Assembly: GCA_963169105.1 (NCBI GenBank) | Contig: OY720632.1 | Span: 59,863,136-59,927,135, forward strand | Length of the DNA: 64,000 nucleotides | From: Ceriagrion tenellum | Lineage: Eukaryota > Arthropoda > Insecta > Odonata > Coenagrionidae | Direction: 5' to 3' | Shown here: piece after piece, positions 12,305 through 25,088 of the stretch | How the letters are laid out: the number at the start of each line of letters is the position of its first letter | Position numbering within the stretch: position 1 is the stretch's first letter | Position numbers and translations under genes: made by a program | The notes under the pieces: generated by a model | Seen by the model: only the letters and a program-made list of their open reading frames with translations | What the model was told of the DNA's origin: nothing | Database searches by the model: none

Positions 12305-13850
12305 AATGAATTTTTTCACAGATTACAAAACTTATTTGATTAATGGGGTTGTCTGAATATATTAGGGTGATTTCTGCAATGTCACCCGAATAACCCGCCG
12401 AGTGAGAGTGATAATTGAATAACCTGGGAAAATTTCAATGAGCGTGCAACTTAGCGTTGACTGAGAGATTTAAAAATGCGCTCCATTATCAGCCGTTTAG
12501 AAAGATCATACGGCGACTCAAAAGGCGGAAATTGAGACAGTTCAATGAGGACGGCTCCTGCTTCTCTGTAGAAAGTTCAAGCGTTGCACAGCATATTAAG
12601 ACATGGTATCATTACAGGATATTTCTAGTAATTTGATAATTCCAATGTTGATGTATTGCACACGCAAGACACTTAGTTTTTAGACTCATTCCAGGCATTA
12701 GCCTTCAGAATTCCAAGTTTAACTTCATCGCTTGCCTTGAATATGTTGTCGTTTTCTGATAGAAAAACTATAGTGGCATCATCGTCTGGTGATTGTAAAT
12801 TTTTATGGATTCCTAAAATTTTATGATTTTTTCCACTTTTAATGCAGTCTGATTCAACTTCTGTGAATTTCAAATAGTTCAATCAGCCAATTCAAAAGAC
12901 CTGCTACAACGTGAAGGAAATAAGTCCACCATTGGTATTAAATAAGCCAAGATGAGATTAACTTGGGTATTTTATGTTCAGGGCAATTAAATCATGTAGT
13001 AAGATTTCATTACTACAGCTATTTTATCAGTCTACACGCGTTTTCTCGGCGCCTTTCTATGGTAAAATATATATTGGATGAATTAAAATGACAAATCGCC
13101 GATGGTTATCTGAAACGAACCATTTTATGTATAACATATGCATACGGGTAAACATCACTATGAATTTCATTCCTGTACTCAGCCAGATGGGATTTTAATT
13201 CTGATATTTTTCAAATATGAAATCGTAAATCGTTTTAACTCTCACTTTTTGGCTTATAAACTGTGCCAGCCATTTCAGAACATCATTTCGTTCACTTAAT
13301 ACGCTTGCACTAGATGTTAAAGAAGGGGAAAAACATATTTTAGAAAATGCAGTATATGATTAAGGCCATGGAAAAAATGTTTGAGCACTGTAGAAAGTCC
13401 AAATCCTGTTTTTATTGCCTCCGTGATTTAAATTTAACTGACCATTAACATTTAATTATGATGTTGAAATTCACCAGGTAAACTCCGCAGATAGTGGAAT
13501 GGCAGAAGGAAAAGGAATTCTGTTCTTGGAACGGTTCCCGCAAGTTACTTGAGACGCAGTCGCTTCTGCAATCAATCCTGCGCAAGGGCAGTCTGGCAAC
13601 CTCCTATCAAGTTGCTCATTAATAAAATAAACCTCTTGATTCATAAAATTACGCTCGACTGTAACCAAAACCTGCTCCTGCTTCAATGCATTTCGTAATG
13701 AGAGTTTTTTCCTCTGATTTACCGTCCAACACTGCAAGCACACCTTAAATCACCGCCCTTTATAATCATAATCAAATATTATTCCACAGGAGAGGAAATA
13801 TCGCGTTCCAAAAATAACCCAATTTTTGTCCTCGAACAGGCTTTTAGCTT
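12305..13850. other. AT-rich intergenic stretch
   Basis: No gene recognised. Minus frames at 12673-12882 (69 codons) and 13471-13743 (90 codons) show no motif. Confidence 0.45.
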
Positions 13851-14680
13851 TCAAGGCTATAGCTCTCGCTTAAGGTTTTTCTCTGGCTACTTTATGAACT
13901 TGGCGTGCGACGCAAGCGTGTAGAAATGGATAAATCTCTTTCTCATCTCCATCAATTTCCCCCGCGGATATCTCCATCCCTGGCCCCTCCACGGAGTCTC
14001 CTATTTCACACGAAACGTAGCCAAGCTCCCTCGTCGCATGGACGTGGTTGTTCTCACCATTTGTGGTCTAGACGTCCCGCTTAGAGGGCTTGTCATCGGA
14101 GGTGCGCGGGCGACGAGGAGGGGTGTGACAGCGGCGCACAATGGGTCGCGTAACTCAGCTCGCCTTGGGGGCCAAAGGTCTGACAAAAAGGAACGAGGAG
14201 AGATAAGTGGGAAGGCAGAGGATGTGTTTATGAAGAGAGCCAAATGGGATCGATTTTAAATTTCGAAGCGACGCAATAAATAAATGTCACCCGCCAATGG
14301 GGCCGAATCTTCGGTTCGGACTGGACGGAATCGATGGAAGCGAGGCAAGGTTAACGCAAAAATTCCGGGTGAAGCTGAACTTTCCTGAGATGAGGGAAAT
14401 GGGGAGGGAGAGGGGGGGAGGCTGGGGGTGGAGGGCGAGCAATTGAGAGGGCGAAGGAGAAGAGCGATGGGAGGGAGGGGTTAGAATTGGGTTGGAGGGG
14501 CTGGCTGGATGGGCTGGAAGGAGATGGTTCCGCCCGAAATTCCGGTCGAGCCGGGCGCCGCCTTGAACTCCCGAGACAGCGTAAACAAACAAGCGCGCGT
14601 AATTTTTGCCAGGCTACTGGAAGCGGTATCCGAGGAGAATCCCTTGAGCTTGAGATGAGCGAGTTACTTTTTTTGCTAAG
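13851..14680. other. GC-rich block, partly purine-rich
   Basis: GC-rich, with a purine run at about 14,390-14,510 (GGGGAGGGAGAGGGGGGGAG-type). The frames of 73-118 codons are low complexity. No gene called. Confidence 0.45.
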
Positions 14681-15212
14681 TCTGCGGCTCGGTGGCGGAA
14701 CTAGGCCGGAGCTTCAGTTCCTCTGGGTGCGGCTCCTTGAAAGAACTCGCGGAAACAATTACCTGCTAACTCACGACTATGTAGACTGTAGTATGGATTT
14801 TGCAACTTCCTTTTGCCAGGTGAAGATCACTTCATTCATTTGAGAGAAATTATATCCCCTCGCTCAGGTCGACAATATAATGGATCTATTACATAAACAC
14901 GCAGTTCTGTCTGGATTAAATCATGTGTGATTCCAAATATTCTTACAATAAATTTTTTGGTGGGGCCATACTTCTTTTTTTATTACAACAACACCACGGT
15001 TTCCTGATACTATGTTAATGTAGATTTTTTATTTTTAAGAATTTTGGGCAAAATGGTTAATTTTCCACCGCTCTATAAAGCTTATATTGGTGGACGATTA
15101 ATACTTAATAAATAAATTCTTCAACTCATTAGGCCTTCTCCAATGACTTACCGTTAAAATCGAAGTATATATTTTTTGGAGTATGCTACCGGTAAATCTA
15201 AGTTTTAACGAA
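14681..15212. other. Intergenic sequence, no gene seen
   Basis: Returns to AT-rich sequence. Nothing recognised. Confidence 0.5.
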
Positions 15213-16270
15213 CGTCAATGAATCTTCTCCTAGTTTCCCACACTTCCAGGGGCCCAACTACCTCTAGTATTTTTTCCTTTTTCGCTTCAACATACGATCA
15301 ACCCTTCCATGGAAACTTAATCCCGTCCAAGGAAACCTATTCTCTTTCTTCCCCTTCCCCGCTTGTCCTACATTCTTCCCTCGATCACAGTCCTAACTTC
15401 CTCCAGCCACCTACCCTGCCTATACCGGAAATCATTCAGAAGTTTCCTATCTTCGCCCGCCATTCTTATCACTTCCTCGCTCGCCTTCGTTTACATCCAC
15501 ATCACCTTCTCCTTCCATTTCCATATCCACATCTCAAATTCCTGCAGCCTATTTTCGATATCTAGCCTTATTCTCCTCCTTAAGTATTTGCTCTTGCATA
15601 TTTTCTTCTGGCGTACTGCCTAAGTTATTCAAATGCTCTACTTGCTCGACTTTGTGTCCTCCAACTTTAATCATCAGCCTCGCATTCTTTGTCCCAGAGA
15701 ATCTCATTACTTTTGTTTACTTATGATTTATCTTCATTCCAAATTTCCTGCACTGCATTTCTAAAGCATCTCCTAAAGCTTGTAATCCCTTCAGAGGTCG
15801 GCTAACCGATGCCTGGTAGTCCGTGAATGTAACCGATTTTATCAGCTGCACTTCTACTTTGATTCCCAAATTAAGGTCTTCCCATGCCTGTCTTACCACA
15901 TCTGCAGTATAAATTCTACAAAGCAAAAGCGACAACGAGTACCCTTGCCTTACCCCGCGACCTTTAGTTGGCCACCCTGATTCACCGTCATCCACCCTCG
16001 CCTGTGTCCTTTGGCTCATATTTAAGTTTCAGATTAGTCTCTTGTCTCGCCCATCTATTCTCATTTTCCCGACTATCTCCGTTAGTTCTTCCCAAAGTTC
16101 TCAGTCAAAAAGCCTCTTCGGAATACACAACGCAAGCGATAACTTCCTGGTTATGCTCATACTTTTCTTTATGATAGTGTTCTCATTACCACAATTGCAT
16201 CCAGAGTTGACCTCCCCTCCCGGAATCGAAATTGTTCATCGCCCAAGTAGTAATTGGCCTTACTCTCCAA
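15213..16270 (-). pseudogene. LINE reverse transcriptase relic, copy E (minus strand)
   Basis: Minus-strand non-LTR retrotransposon fragment. It starts at the right with LESKANYYLGDEQFRFREG. Next come GVRQGYSLSLLL (the GVRQG palm motif) and a catalytic segment that now reads VTFTDYQA instead of FADDQA, so the essential aspartates are lost. Then follow FGMKINHK, a stop, and TKVMRFSGTKNARLMIKVGG. Reading on gives a C-terminal region with WLEEVRTVIEGRM. It begins at the same point of the element as the plus-strand fragment to its right, so the two stand head to head. Stops and the lost active site make it non-functional. Confidence 0.8.
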
Positions 16271-16305
16271 CCTCTTATTGGAGAGTATGGCCAATTACTA
16301 CTTGG
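16243..16305. repeat. 28-bp inverted repeat at a LINE-LINE junction
   Basis: Arms 16243-16270 and 16278-16305 differ at one position and are separated by 7 bp (cctctta). Each arm encodes the same LINE segment (LESxANYYL) on opposite strands. Weaker homology continues outward to about 16,221 and 16,327. The hairpin is therefore the meeting point of two copies, not a separate element. Confidence 0.9.
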
Positions 16306-16790
16306 ACGATGACCAGTTTTGGTTCGGGAAAGGAAGGTCAACTAGAGATGCAATTTAAATTAAAGGATATGTATACTTCCGTATCGGAAGGTATGGACCG
16401 GAAGCATGGACCATTAGTAGAACAGACCAGAAAAGACGTAGCTCCCGAAACCTGGTGCTGGAGGAGGATGCTGAAGATCTAATGGTCGGGCAAAATAAGA
16501 AATAATGACGTTGTCAGGATATTAGAAGAGGAAAGGATCATATGAAGCACAATGGAGAAACGAAGAACCAGATGAATTGGGCGCACCCTGAGGTATAATG
16601 GGCTTTTGAATAATATAATTGAAGGCAAAATGTCAAGAAAGGTCCCCAGAAGATGACCCAAGAATAAATTCATAGACCAAATTAAGAGGAAAGTACATTA
16701 CAGGGAGTTTCCATAGAGTAGGTTAACTAGCAATTGATAGGGAAGGATGGAGGGTTGCAGTCGACCAATCTTAGGCTTGATCGGCCAATA
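16278..16790 (+). pseudogene. RTE-like LINE relic, copy C, internally deleted
   Basis: Plus-strand fragment beginning LESMANYYLDDDQFWFGKGR. It then jumps across a large deletion (roughly the whole catalytic palm) to the C-terminal segment APETWCWRRMLKI and, after stops, KVPRR and FIDQIKRKVH. It ends in the 3' untranslated sequence with caatcttagg, the same end seen on the minus strand at 443-986 and 23991-24655. Several stops make it inactive. Confidence 0.8.
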
Positions 16791-17924
16791 ATTGATACTT
16801 TCACAGGACTTAATTCAGGTCTTTTTTTCCCTTTTCCACCAGATATTCATATAATTTGGTAGCGTGTCCTCGGCTTCATTAAAAAAAAATTCTTTAATTC
16901 AGGTTATTGCTATCGTTTTATATTCCAATCTAAAATATCCATGTAATCCAGACGCTTTTGATAGCTAATTTGTAGTAACCTTTAATTCAACTTATTATTT
17001 CATTTGACGTGAAGTATGGGTAAAGTATTCAAAGAAACCGATGCTAATTTGGTTGTGATGTAAAATTGACGTATTTTTGAGAATTATTACCAAAAATTTC
17101 GTTAGCACCCAGAAAAATTGTCTCCTTGACAAGATAGAAAAATAGTAATTATTCTTATAGCGTATGAACTTATGACCGGCGGGCCACGAGGAGTAAGAAC
17201 ACTATTTGTGAAAGTTTCGTTAAGTCTTTTTGGCCCAATTGTTGAGAATACTTTCATATACATATATTGAGGTGATCAATAATGGAAACAGATAACGGTG
17301 AAAAGTATAAGTAGATCAATGAGAGTCTCTCATTCTTACAGCCGCCGGTGCCCTAATCCTCTATCGCTCATCTCTCGTCGCGGCATATGATTTCCGAGTC
17401 TTAAGCACGGCTGAAAAAAGTCTTAAACATGACATTTCTCTTCCTCGGTGATTTAGAGGCTCCCCCAGCGATTTCTCGCCACTCGTCCTTGGGACGATTC
17501 ACATGGCTTTATATACATGTAAGTATGCCTCAGAGGTAGCCAAATGCGTTGCGCAACATGTGCCTCCGTCTCTTTCGCGTCTCTTCAATTTCACCATCCT
17601 CCGTGGGTGGGCAGTGATTTCGTATTTTATTATCCGCTCCGGAATGTTTTGGCCTTCGTCGCGAATCCTAGGTGGGCGTTGCCGTCTAAGTGAACCGATC
17701 ACGCGTCTGTGAGCCCAGTGAATTAGACTGGAAACAACACCCGGACTCAACTCGCGCTGTGCCCGTTCGTGAATACCAATCGAATCTATTATACAACGTG
17801 GAGAGCAAGGAGCACATGCGTGATAGAATAATCGATGGAAATAGTCCAGAAAGCATACCTAAATATGAAATTCCTCTCGCCACATTTTCATTTTAGTTTG
17901 CATGTAAAGTTCTATCGCCGGGCT
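16791..17924. other. Intergenic sequence, no gene seen
   Basis: AT-rich, becoming more GC-rich after about 17,340. Overlapping frames of 65-83 codons on both strands at 17,499-17,896 are unrecognised. Confidence 0.45.
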
Positions 17925-18020
17925 TCTCAAAATTTTCCCGGGCTTCCGTCCGGGTGAGTTGGTCCATATTGGCCAACACGGACCAAATCACCCGGACGAA
18001 AGCCCGAGAAAATTTCGAGA
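17925..18020. repeat. GC-rich palindromic foldback repeat
   Basis: Arms of about 41 bp (17925-17965 and 17980-18020) match at all but a few positions around a 14-bp loop. The arms contain the ttggtcc and cacccggacg segments. A tcgccggg-ctc motif just left of the palindrome recurs near 18,058. This is probably a foldback or MITE-type element. I see no transposase and no clear target duplication. Confidence 0.8.
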
Positions 18021-21000
18021 AACTCGTACGCCGGGAAAGCATCAGATCTTACTTCTGTCGCCGGGTATCTCAACCTTTTTGGCTCTTTTCACCCCTTGCG
18101 CGAATGGTAACATACAAAACTCCTAAATAGATATGATTTTCCCGGTTTGCTGAACATTTGATTAAAACATCATGTTTACTTAAGTATTTACCGATTCAAG
18201 TTGGTACTTGCTGTGCAGAATTCATGGTCCGTATCAACTAGGAAATAGTTTTTTGTGGTGAAGCCACATAGGTCTGCCTCATGTCCAGAACTGACTGTTG
18301 TGGTAATCCCTCATTAAGGACCATTCCTCTGTGGATTTTATATTTTTCTGATTGGCTATCTTAACTGGTTCAACAAAAATAATTACGTAAAGGTGCCTAA
18401 GTATTCGATGAAAAGCTGGTTTTAGTTTCTCTTCGAAGTTGTGGGTGCTTCCGTGATATTCTCTTTTCCCTATAGGATTTATCTAAGTCATTCATGCTGA
18501 AGTTATTGGCTGAAAATCGGGAAAAAACCGGTATGTTCTTCATTGAGTATTCACAAGAATGAATTACTCTCTCGTAAATCATCTTTCATACTCTTTAAAA
18601 AAAGGAGTATATCTGATTCTTTCCTCACTTTTTCTGGAGAACAAGGCATTCCGGGTAAGTAAATTCGTTGATGCTGGATTATGCTGGTTGAGTGAGAATA
18701 AATGCATGTTTCTGTAACAATAGAATTAATTCCTTAAAAAACTGCTCATGGAAAGTACAAGAGTCAGTCTCTGAACTCATGATTCTTGCCTTTGTTGTGT
18801 GAACGATAGAATGTGGAATCTTTTCCATGAAATATTGGTATTCCAACCAACTGCAGGAATAAATGCGAATATGTATTTTTACATAATCTATTAGGAATGT
18901 ATTAAAAATGCGAAATGCCAATGTTCCTGTGAAAGATCTGGAATATCTTAGACTTTATGGTATATATTATTATAAATAGACGCTATAATAGCTTTCTGTA
19001 TGATATGCATTCATGTGTAATTTACGGGAGTGGAGATCGTTTCTAAAAGTAATGAAGTCCAATACCGAACCACTAAATCAGCGGCGTTAACTGAAGTGTT
19101 TTTTAATTTTTATTACTCGTCATAAGAAGCCTAGTAAGGAAAGTTTTTCGATTTATATTGAAAAATGGCGATATTTTTCGAACAAATATTTAGATGCTGA
19201 GGTAAAATATTTGAACACGGGATAAAAGTGACCACAAATTTGACGGTAAAATATTTTTCCGTATTCAGATGATGCTGTAATCACACGACGGACAAAAATT
19301 AACTTATAGAGGGGAGTATGTTTCCTAAAAAATATTGCAAAGGATCATGGACTGTTTATATTGCACATAATATAAAGGTGGTAGCATTTATAGGAAAACG
19401 CCCTGTTAGAGCAACAGTTTGCCATAAACGACCAAATCCTAGAATAGGTATCCACATTCAGATACCTTGGGTGCAAAATATCTATCACTCCAAAGTGTAC
19501 CCTAGTTACACTTCATATTGAATACTCTGTCAATATGTAGTACTCTAGTGAAATTGAATTAAATATTGAATCAGAAAATGAGCATCAACGGTTGTCAAGG
19601 AATTTAGAAATTTGGTACGATTATTGCATTTGTTGTACAAGCCTCCTGCAACAACTAAGATGGAAATCGCCATCAGATCATCGAATCGGTTGAAACTTTG
19701 GCCTAACCATTAAGTAAGTTTGATGCCGATCTGTTTTCTGATTGCGTTAAAAATATTTTACAACACCCGGCATACCTCACCATGCTACGACATCAATGTG
19801 AAATTAGGCAAATAGACTGCAGAACGGACCAGTTTAAAATATAATTTTTTCCGCGTCCGGTAAGAGATTGTAACAGCTGTTACTGAGACTTCATTATCAG
19901 ATTACAGGTAGTGTAGCTAATTGGTTGAAACGCTATCTAACGATTCTGTATTCAGTAATAAAGCATGTATCGCGTGCTTCTTTTACTATTGCTACTTCGC
20001 TGAAAAAGAGGTGCGTGTAAAATATATTAACAATTTTAGATGATATAGTATTTGGTTCACATACAACTATGGAGAAAGTCTCTGAATATTCACCCTTACC
20101 GAATATATGCAAGTATTTTTTTAATGCTTGATACTTGTAGTCTCTTTGTTATATATAGATTGTAGTGAATTGCATATATTCTAAAATACACCCCCTGAGA
20201 TACACCCTTGAGGTGTCTTTCTGGGCACTATGTAAATGTAATTAGGGCATGCCTTGTATGAATAGTTATCTCCCTCTGGTTTAGCACCATACTTATTTAG
20301 ATAGCGGCTGGGAATTCATTCTATGAAAGCATCCCTGCCCCTGGCGTTTATTTTAAGCTCAAAACTGCGAGCGTCACCTCAAATTCCATCTCCCGTACTG
20401 TACTCATCGCCCTTTTCCCAGAGCAGCTGCTTCAAGCATAATTCCAGTAGTGAGTGCGGTACGTAATTGAACGCAGAGAATGTCACCATATACCTATATG
20501 CACACCATTAAAAGCATGGCCGCCAGCTCCTGCTGTTTTCGTTTACCATATAAACTTGTCCGTTCTTCTTGAAAGATTTATTACTGTTGATTCTGAGGTT
20601 TAATTATGTGGCGCGTAAACTCTAATTGGCCGCTGCTCTTCGGACGCTCCCTAAGCGAATTTCCGCTTTTCAGACAGGGCAGAGTGACGGCTGTTTAAAA
20701 ACTGGCCCCCTCAGACATTTGCGGCGGCAGAAGGATCCGCTAGACACACTGTGACCGAGTGGACTCTGCTGTTGGTGTCCGGATTCCATTCCGGTCTATC
20801 TGGTCCGCTGAAGAAAATTTTATCCCTTGATCAATTAGTTTCCCTCTCCTTCTCAAACCCATATGTTGTAAGCTATCCTCTTCATTCACCCTTCACCGGA
20901 TTTTCTCGATAGTAAAGTAGTCAGCCCATGCTTTTCATCGTTTCTGTGTTGCACTCTAATTTCGAAAATTCTAATCCTCTCTCAGTAACTTGCTGATTTG

Positions 21001-21735
21001 AGAAGCTCCTAGTCCTCAAAAATTTGTTCGCTGGGTAAAGCATTTCTGATAAACAAGCAATTGCAACGAAATATAACTAATTTTCCTGTCTTCAAAATGT
21101 ACTAAGTTTATGCATCGGTACTTGAGATTCTATTATTCTCGAAAAGGATATGTAAAAAAATAAAAGTGAATGACTAATTTAATGCTATTTCAAAAACTTG
21201 AAAAGTTCTTGTTTACATATATGCAAATGGCATTGGCGTAATTGAAGATTGAGGTAATGTATTTCACGGTGGCATTACGGGCAGACAAATATTTTCTAAT
21301 ATTCCTCATTCTTCCCCAGTGCTCCTGTTAGTTTTTTGTGCAGACTGTGGCGGGAGAGGATGTTTGGTAAGCAGAGGAAGGAGAAAAAAAGAACACGCTT
21401 TTCAGGTGTAATGAAGAGAGGTCGCTTTAAGCTGAAGGAAGAAATTGTGTGAGGAGGTAGGTGTACTTGTGGGTATGAAAAGTGAGGTAGAAGTTATTTC
21501 ATATCCAGCTGCACCTTCCTTAATCGGTTGACATCCTCTTATGATAACTATAAGCATTCGTAAAGTAATAATGCATAGGTATCTTCCCCTCACATAAGTT
21601 TTCACTGTATAGCTTTATCCCTCGCTTCCGTTTCCTTTTCAGAATTAAAACATCTCCCGGGTCGTTACTCAAGTGTAGATATCCTTGAGCGTTTCTCGAT
21701 TGTTTACCTCTCGTAAAAATAGTTGGCTTTCAGGG
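18021..21735. other. AT-rich intergenic stretch
   Basis: About 3.7 kb with only short random frames. A 14-bp perfect palindrome (gtaacagctgttac) lies near 19,871. No gene or repeat family recognised. Confidence 0.45.
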
Positions 21736-22300
21736 GAACAAAAGAGTGAGGGGGGGGGATGGAGCAGAGCTGTTCGGTGAAATGCAACCGCCCCCCCCCC
21801 CCCCCCCTAAGTTTTATTTTCCACTCTCTCGGCTGTGCGGTGGGCAGTGTATCTATCCTGGCCCATTGCACACCGAGTTAGCGCACCTCCCACCCCTCTC
21901 CACCGCCTTTGCGAGAGGGACGCCCTCAGTGGGCGAAGGAAGAGACAGGGGGTCGCGTGGGCGCGTCACTGGGTCAGTCGAGAGGAGAATCCCATATGCA
22001 TACAATGGGACGGTGGTGCCCACTCGCTCCTCGACGTCCAGCGGGGTGGCGGTGATTGGGAATTTCAGGTGCTTCAAAGGGCGGAGGGCACGTCGCATCG
22101 TGAGTTTATCCAGATTCTGGGGAAAAGGCGTCGCGCCCTGTGTTAAATTAGACCTTACGATTATTGTCTGCTTTGCCAACTTGACGTGCCCACCCGCCGT
22201 CGATTTATATTTCCGAATTTGCGGCCTTCCCTCTTGGATTCAGCGTGGGCGCTCCGCGATGTCAGGCAGGTGTCGTCTGCCTGAATGAACCGCGTCACTC
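21736..22300. other. GC-rich block with a poly-C run
   Basis: Contains an uninterrupted run of 17 C at 21791-21807. Open frames run on both strands; the longest is 180 codons (21746-22288, plus), which reads through the C run as polyproline and then an Arg/Gly/Ser-rich tail. No domain recognised. CpG is frequent. I treat it as a CpG-rich non-coding block. Confidence 0.45.
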
Positions 22301-23520
22301 GATGGGATATCCGCTTGAATGATTCCGCCACAAGCATTCTACGATACTGACGTCGAATAGGTACAGTAGGACGTGGATATCTATCCCTATAAATTTGAGT
22401 GTTTCACGCCTTATCTTCTCTTTAGCAACAGTATTCTCGTACTTACACATTTGCTAATGGATTCTCGACAAGTGGGTTTCCTTGGAGGTCGCCTGTCTAA
22501 AATACTGGTTAGAAAATAGAGGTTATTTTTTTTTTTATTTACACATGTGGATATTTAATGTTAGATCCAAAATTTCTCTTGAGAAGCGATTTTAATGCCT
22601 TCAATCAATAAGAAAACTTATCTTAATGAAATCGCCTGCGAATTTCGGTGAGTTACTAGCAGACTTTTTCATTCGGGTAGCATCGTTTTAGAGTAGGTGG
22701 AAAATTTGTCGGCAAATACATCGGAGGATTCAAGTGCAAAAAATCATCAAATAATAAATATCCGATTTACGAATGATGGCAACAAAATATAATAAATTAA
22801 CTTGTCTTAAACATATATAATGCTTATGATTTGGCGCTTTGCATCCTATTAATCTTGAAAATAAAATGCAAAAAAAATGTTGATGATATCCATGCCATGA
22901 AAAATCCTTTGATACCATATTTTTTCTTACGCTGTTTAAATAGGAGTAATTGAGGAACACTTAGAATAGGGGAAATACCAGCCTTTCCTTTCGCAATGGC
23001 CGCTGTGAACAATTTTGGTATTTTCTTCACAGCTTTACACATAGCATGCATGTGTGTTTTCCACCCGAAACGTATTTATATATTCACCGAATTCGTTGCT
23101 TGAGTGGCCACTTTAGATGTCTCCCTTCATGTTTCACATACGTACTTAAAATATTACTTACGTACTTGTACATGTCACAATTTAACTTGCACCAACAAGA
23201 GATCAGATTTCCGTAGAACGTTGATTTCTGTTTTTCTTAATCAGTGTACATAGAAATCCAAGCCGTGAAGAAAACATGATTGGCCTTCTGCTCCAAATGT
23301 GGGTTCCTTCTAAAGAGTTTAAGTCGTGTACTATTTTCTCGACAGCTGGCAGTTTTACTCGTTGGTCCACGGCGGGTTGCGTTCAGTTTCTCCACCACTC
23401 TTCATCAACTGCTTATAATCCTGCGTCTTCCCACAATCCCAAACCACTCCAATATTATGGCATTGGTGATCTCGGATGGCATCTACCATAATAACAGCTG
23501 TATACGACTTCACTGATTTC
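22301..23520. other. AT-rich intergenic stretch
   Basis: Nothing recognised. Frames of up to 78 codons look random. Confidence 0.45.
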
Positions 23521-23990
23521 CACTTCGTCGCCCAATGTCTTTAACGCGAGCAAAGTGCCCGGCGCGCACGTGGGCGCAGGAAGCCGCCCACGGTCGACTT
23601 AAATCAACGCACTCCGTCTCACATATCATAACTGAGTTTCCGATGGCCGTGTTGGGCCCATATGCTCCGAATCTTTCTGCCGGAAAAATAATAAATGCGC
23701 CGACTCCGTGCGAGCACGTAGCCACGAATCGTCCGCCCGCCGAATCTCGCGGCGGAATCTCCGTGTGCGCCCTCGTACCCCTCGTCGTCGTTCCCGCCCC
23801 CCTAGCCCCCCCTATATCGTCCGTCCTCGCCGCCCACCGCCCACCACCCGGACAGCCGCGCTCTTCTCTCACCCGAGAAACGTATTCGGTGCCATGCAAA
23901 ACCTTCGAAATTGTTCCATTGAATCGCCGAGTGAACCGGTGGTCATTCATACGGACTGATAACAAGGGGTAAATGCTCGGAACGATCATC
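23521..23990. other. GC-rich block with overlapping open frames
   Basis: CpG-rich. Frames of 161 codons (minus, 23510-23995) and 145 codons (plus, 23535-23972) overlap almost completely, which is typical of stop-poor GC-rich DNA. Neither shows a known motif. The block abuts the LINE 3' end at 23,991. Confidence 0.4.
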
Positions 23991-24655
23991 ATCATTTGTC
24001 GTTCAATCCTAAGATTGGTTGACTGCAGCCCTCCATCCTTCCCTCCATCTTACCTAGTTCCCTTACCTCTCTTCCCATGCACTTTCCTCTTTATTTGGTC
24101 CATGAACTTATTCCTGGGTCTTCCTCTGGGGACTTTTACCTCTATTTTGCCTTCAGTTATGTTCTTCACAAACCCATTGTGTCTCAGGGTGTGTCCAATC
24201 CATCTGGTTCTACTTTTCTGTATGGTGTTCCATATGGTCCTTTCATCTTCAACTCTTTTGTACACTTCATCAGACCTTATTTTGTCCGTCCATTTTATCT
24301 TTAGCATCCTCCACCAGCACCAGGTTTCGAAGGCTTCTAGTCTGTTCTGGTCAGCTTTTCCAATGGTCCATACTTCCGATCCATAGAGTGCTACGCTCCT
24401 CACGAAGGTTTTCACTTACTGTTTCCTGGCCTGTAGTCCTGTCATCTTTGAGCCCAGCAGTTTTCTTTTTCCCATGAACGCCTTCTTAGCTTTGGCTATT
24501 CTCCGCTTGATGTCCGTTGTACTTCTTCCGTCCCACGGACTGGTACTTCCGAGATAGGTTTAGGAATCCACTTGCTCTAATTTCTCTCCTCTCAGGATGA
24601 CGTCTGCATTCAGCTTCTATCTTCTGCATACTAGGATTTTAGTCTTTAGGAGTTT
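23991..24655 (-). pseudogene. RTE-like LINE 3' fragment, copy B (best preserved)
   Basis: Minus-strand 3' end of the same LINE family as at 443-986. Upstream of the 121-codon frame, minus reads TYLGSTSPWDGRSTTDIKRR and KAKKAFMGKRKLLGSKMTGL, the region just after the reverse transcriptase. A stop follows, then VALYGSEVWTIGKADQNRLE, ETWCWWRMLKIKWTDKIRSD and RTRWIGHTLRHNGFVKNITE, ending KFMDQIKRKVHGKRG. The 3' untranslated end runs to an ATGATGATG-type tail near 23,985-23,995, as RTE elements often end in short tandem repeats. It is 5' truncated and has at least two stops. Confidence 0.85.
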
Positions 24656-24743
24656 ATCTCGGAATGATGAATGGAGTTAAATAGTCAACGGGCAATATGA
24701 AAATAGGTATTTGTTTGAAGACTCGCAGCTTTTTTTATACATT

Positions 24744-25088
24744 AAAGATGATTTTTTCAGGTAGTGCTGCCATTTGTTCATTTTTTTAAACTCAGCGTTT
24801 CGCTCCTCGTACTGAAAGCGTCATCAAGACTTCAATAGGGAGGATGGACATAACCTGGGCCGGGTTTGGAAGGGGTTCCTAGCTCCTGCTAAAGCCCAAC
24901 GGCTAACTTCTCCCACACAAGATTCCAATCGGCCTAACAATTGTACAACAAACATCATTGCTTCTATATAAAACCAAGCTGAATCTTGTAAACACTCATT
25001 CTCTTGATGACGCTTCCAGTACGAGGAGCAAAACGTTTGAGTTTAAAAAATTGAACAAAACGCAGCATCGCCCGAAATAATCATCCTT
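24744..25088. repeat. Inverted repeat with hammerhead-type core (H1)
   Basis: Arms 24744-24828 and 25003-25088, about 86 bp each with a minority of mismatches, flank a 174-bp loop. On minus, the left arm reads TTGATGA (24827-24821), a CGCT...AGCG stem and GAAACG (GAAA at 24801-24798). On plus, the right arm repeats this as TTGATGA...GCAAAACG. A CTGANGA box, stem II and GAAA are the conserved core of hammerhead ribozymes; here the first C of the box is T. The arms share no sequence with the other palindromes beyond this core. A Penelope-like or retrozyme origin is inference. Confidence 0.75.

Noticed and set aside
16243..16305. Rho-independent terminator or foldback transposon
   Set aside because: Both arms encode the same LINE segment, so the hairpin is a junction of two copies.
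21746..22288. 180-codon plus frame with polyproline
   Set aside because: The polyproline comes from a C17 homopolymer, and its length would shift the frame with each slippage event.
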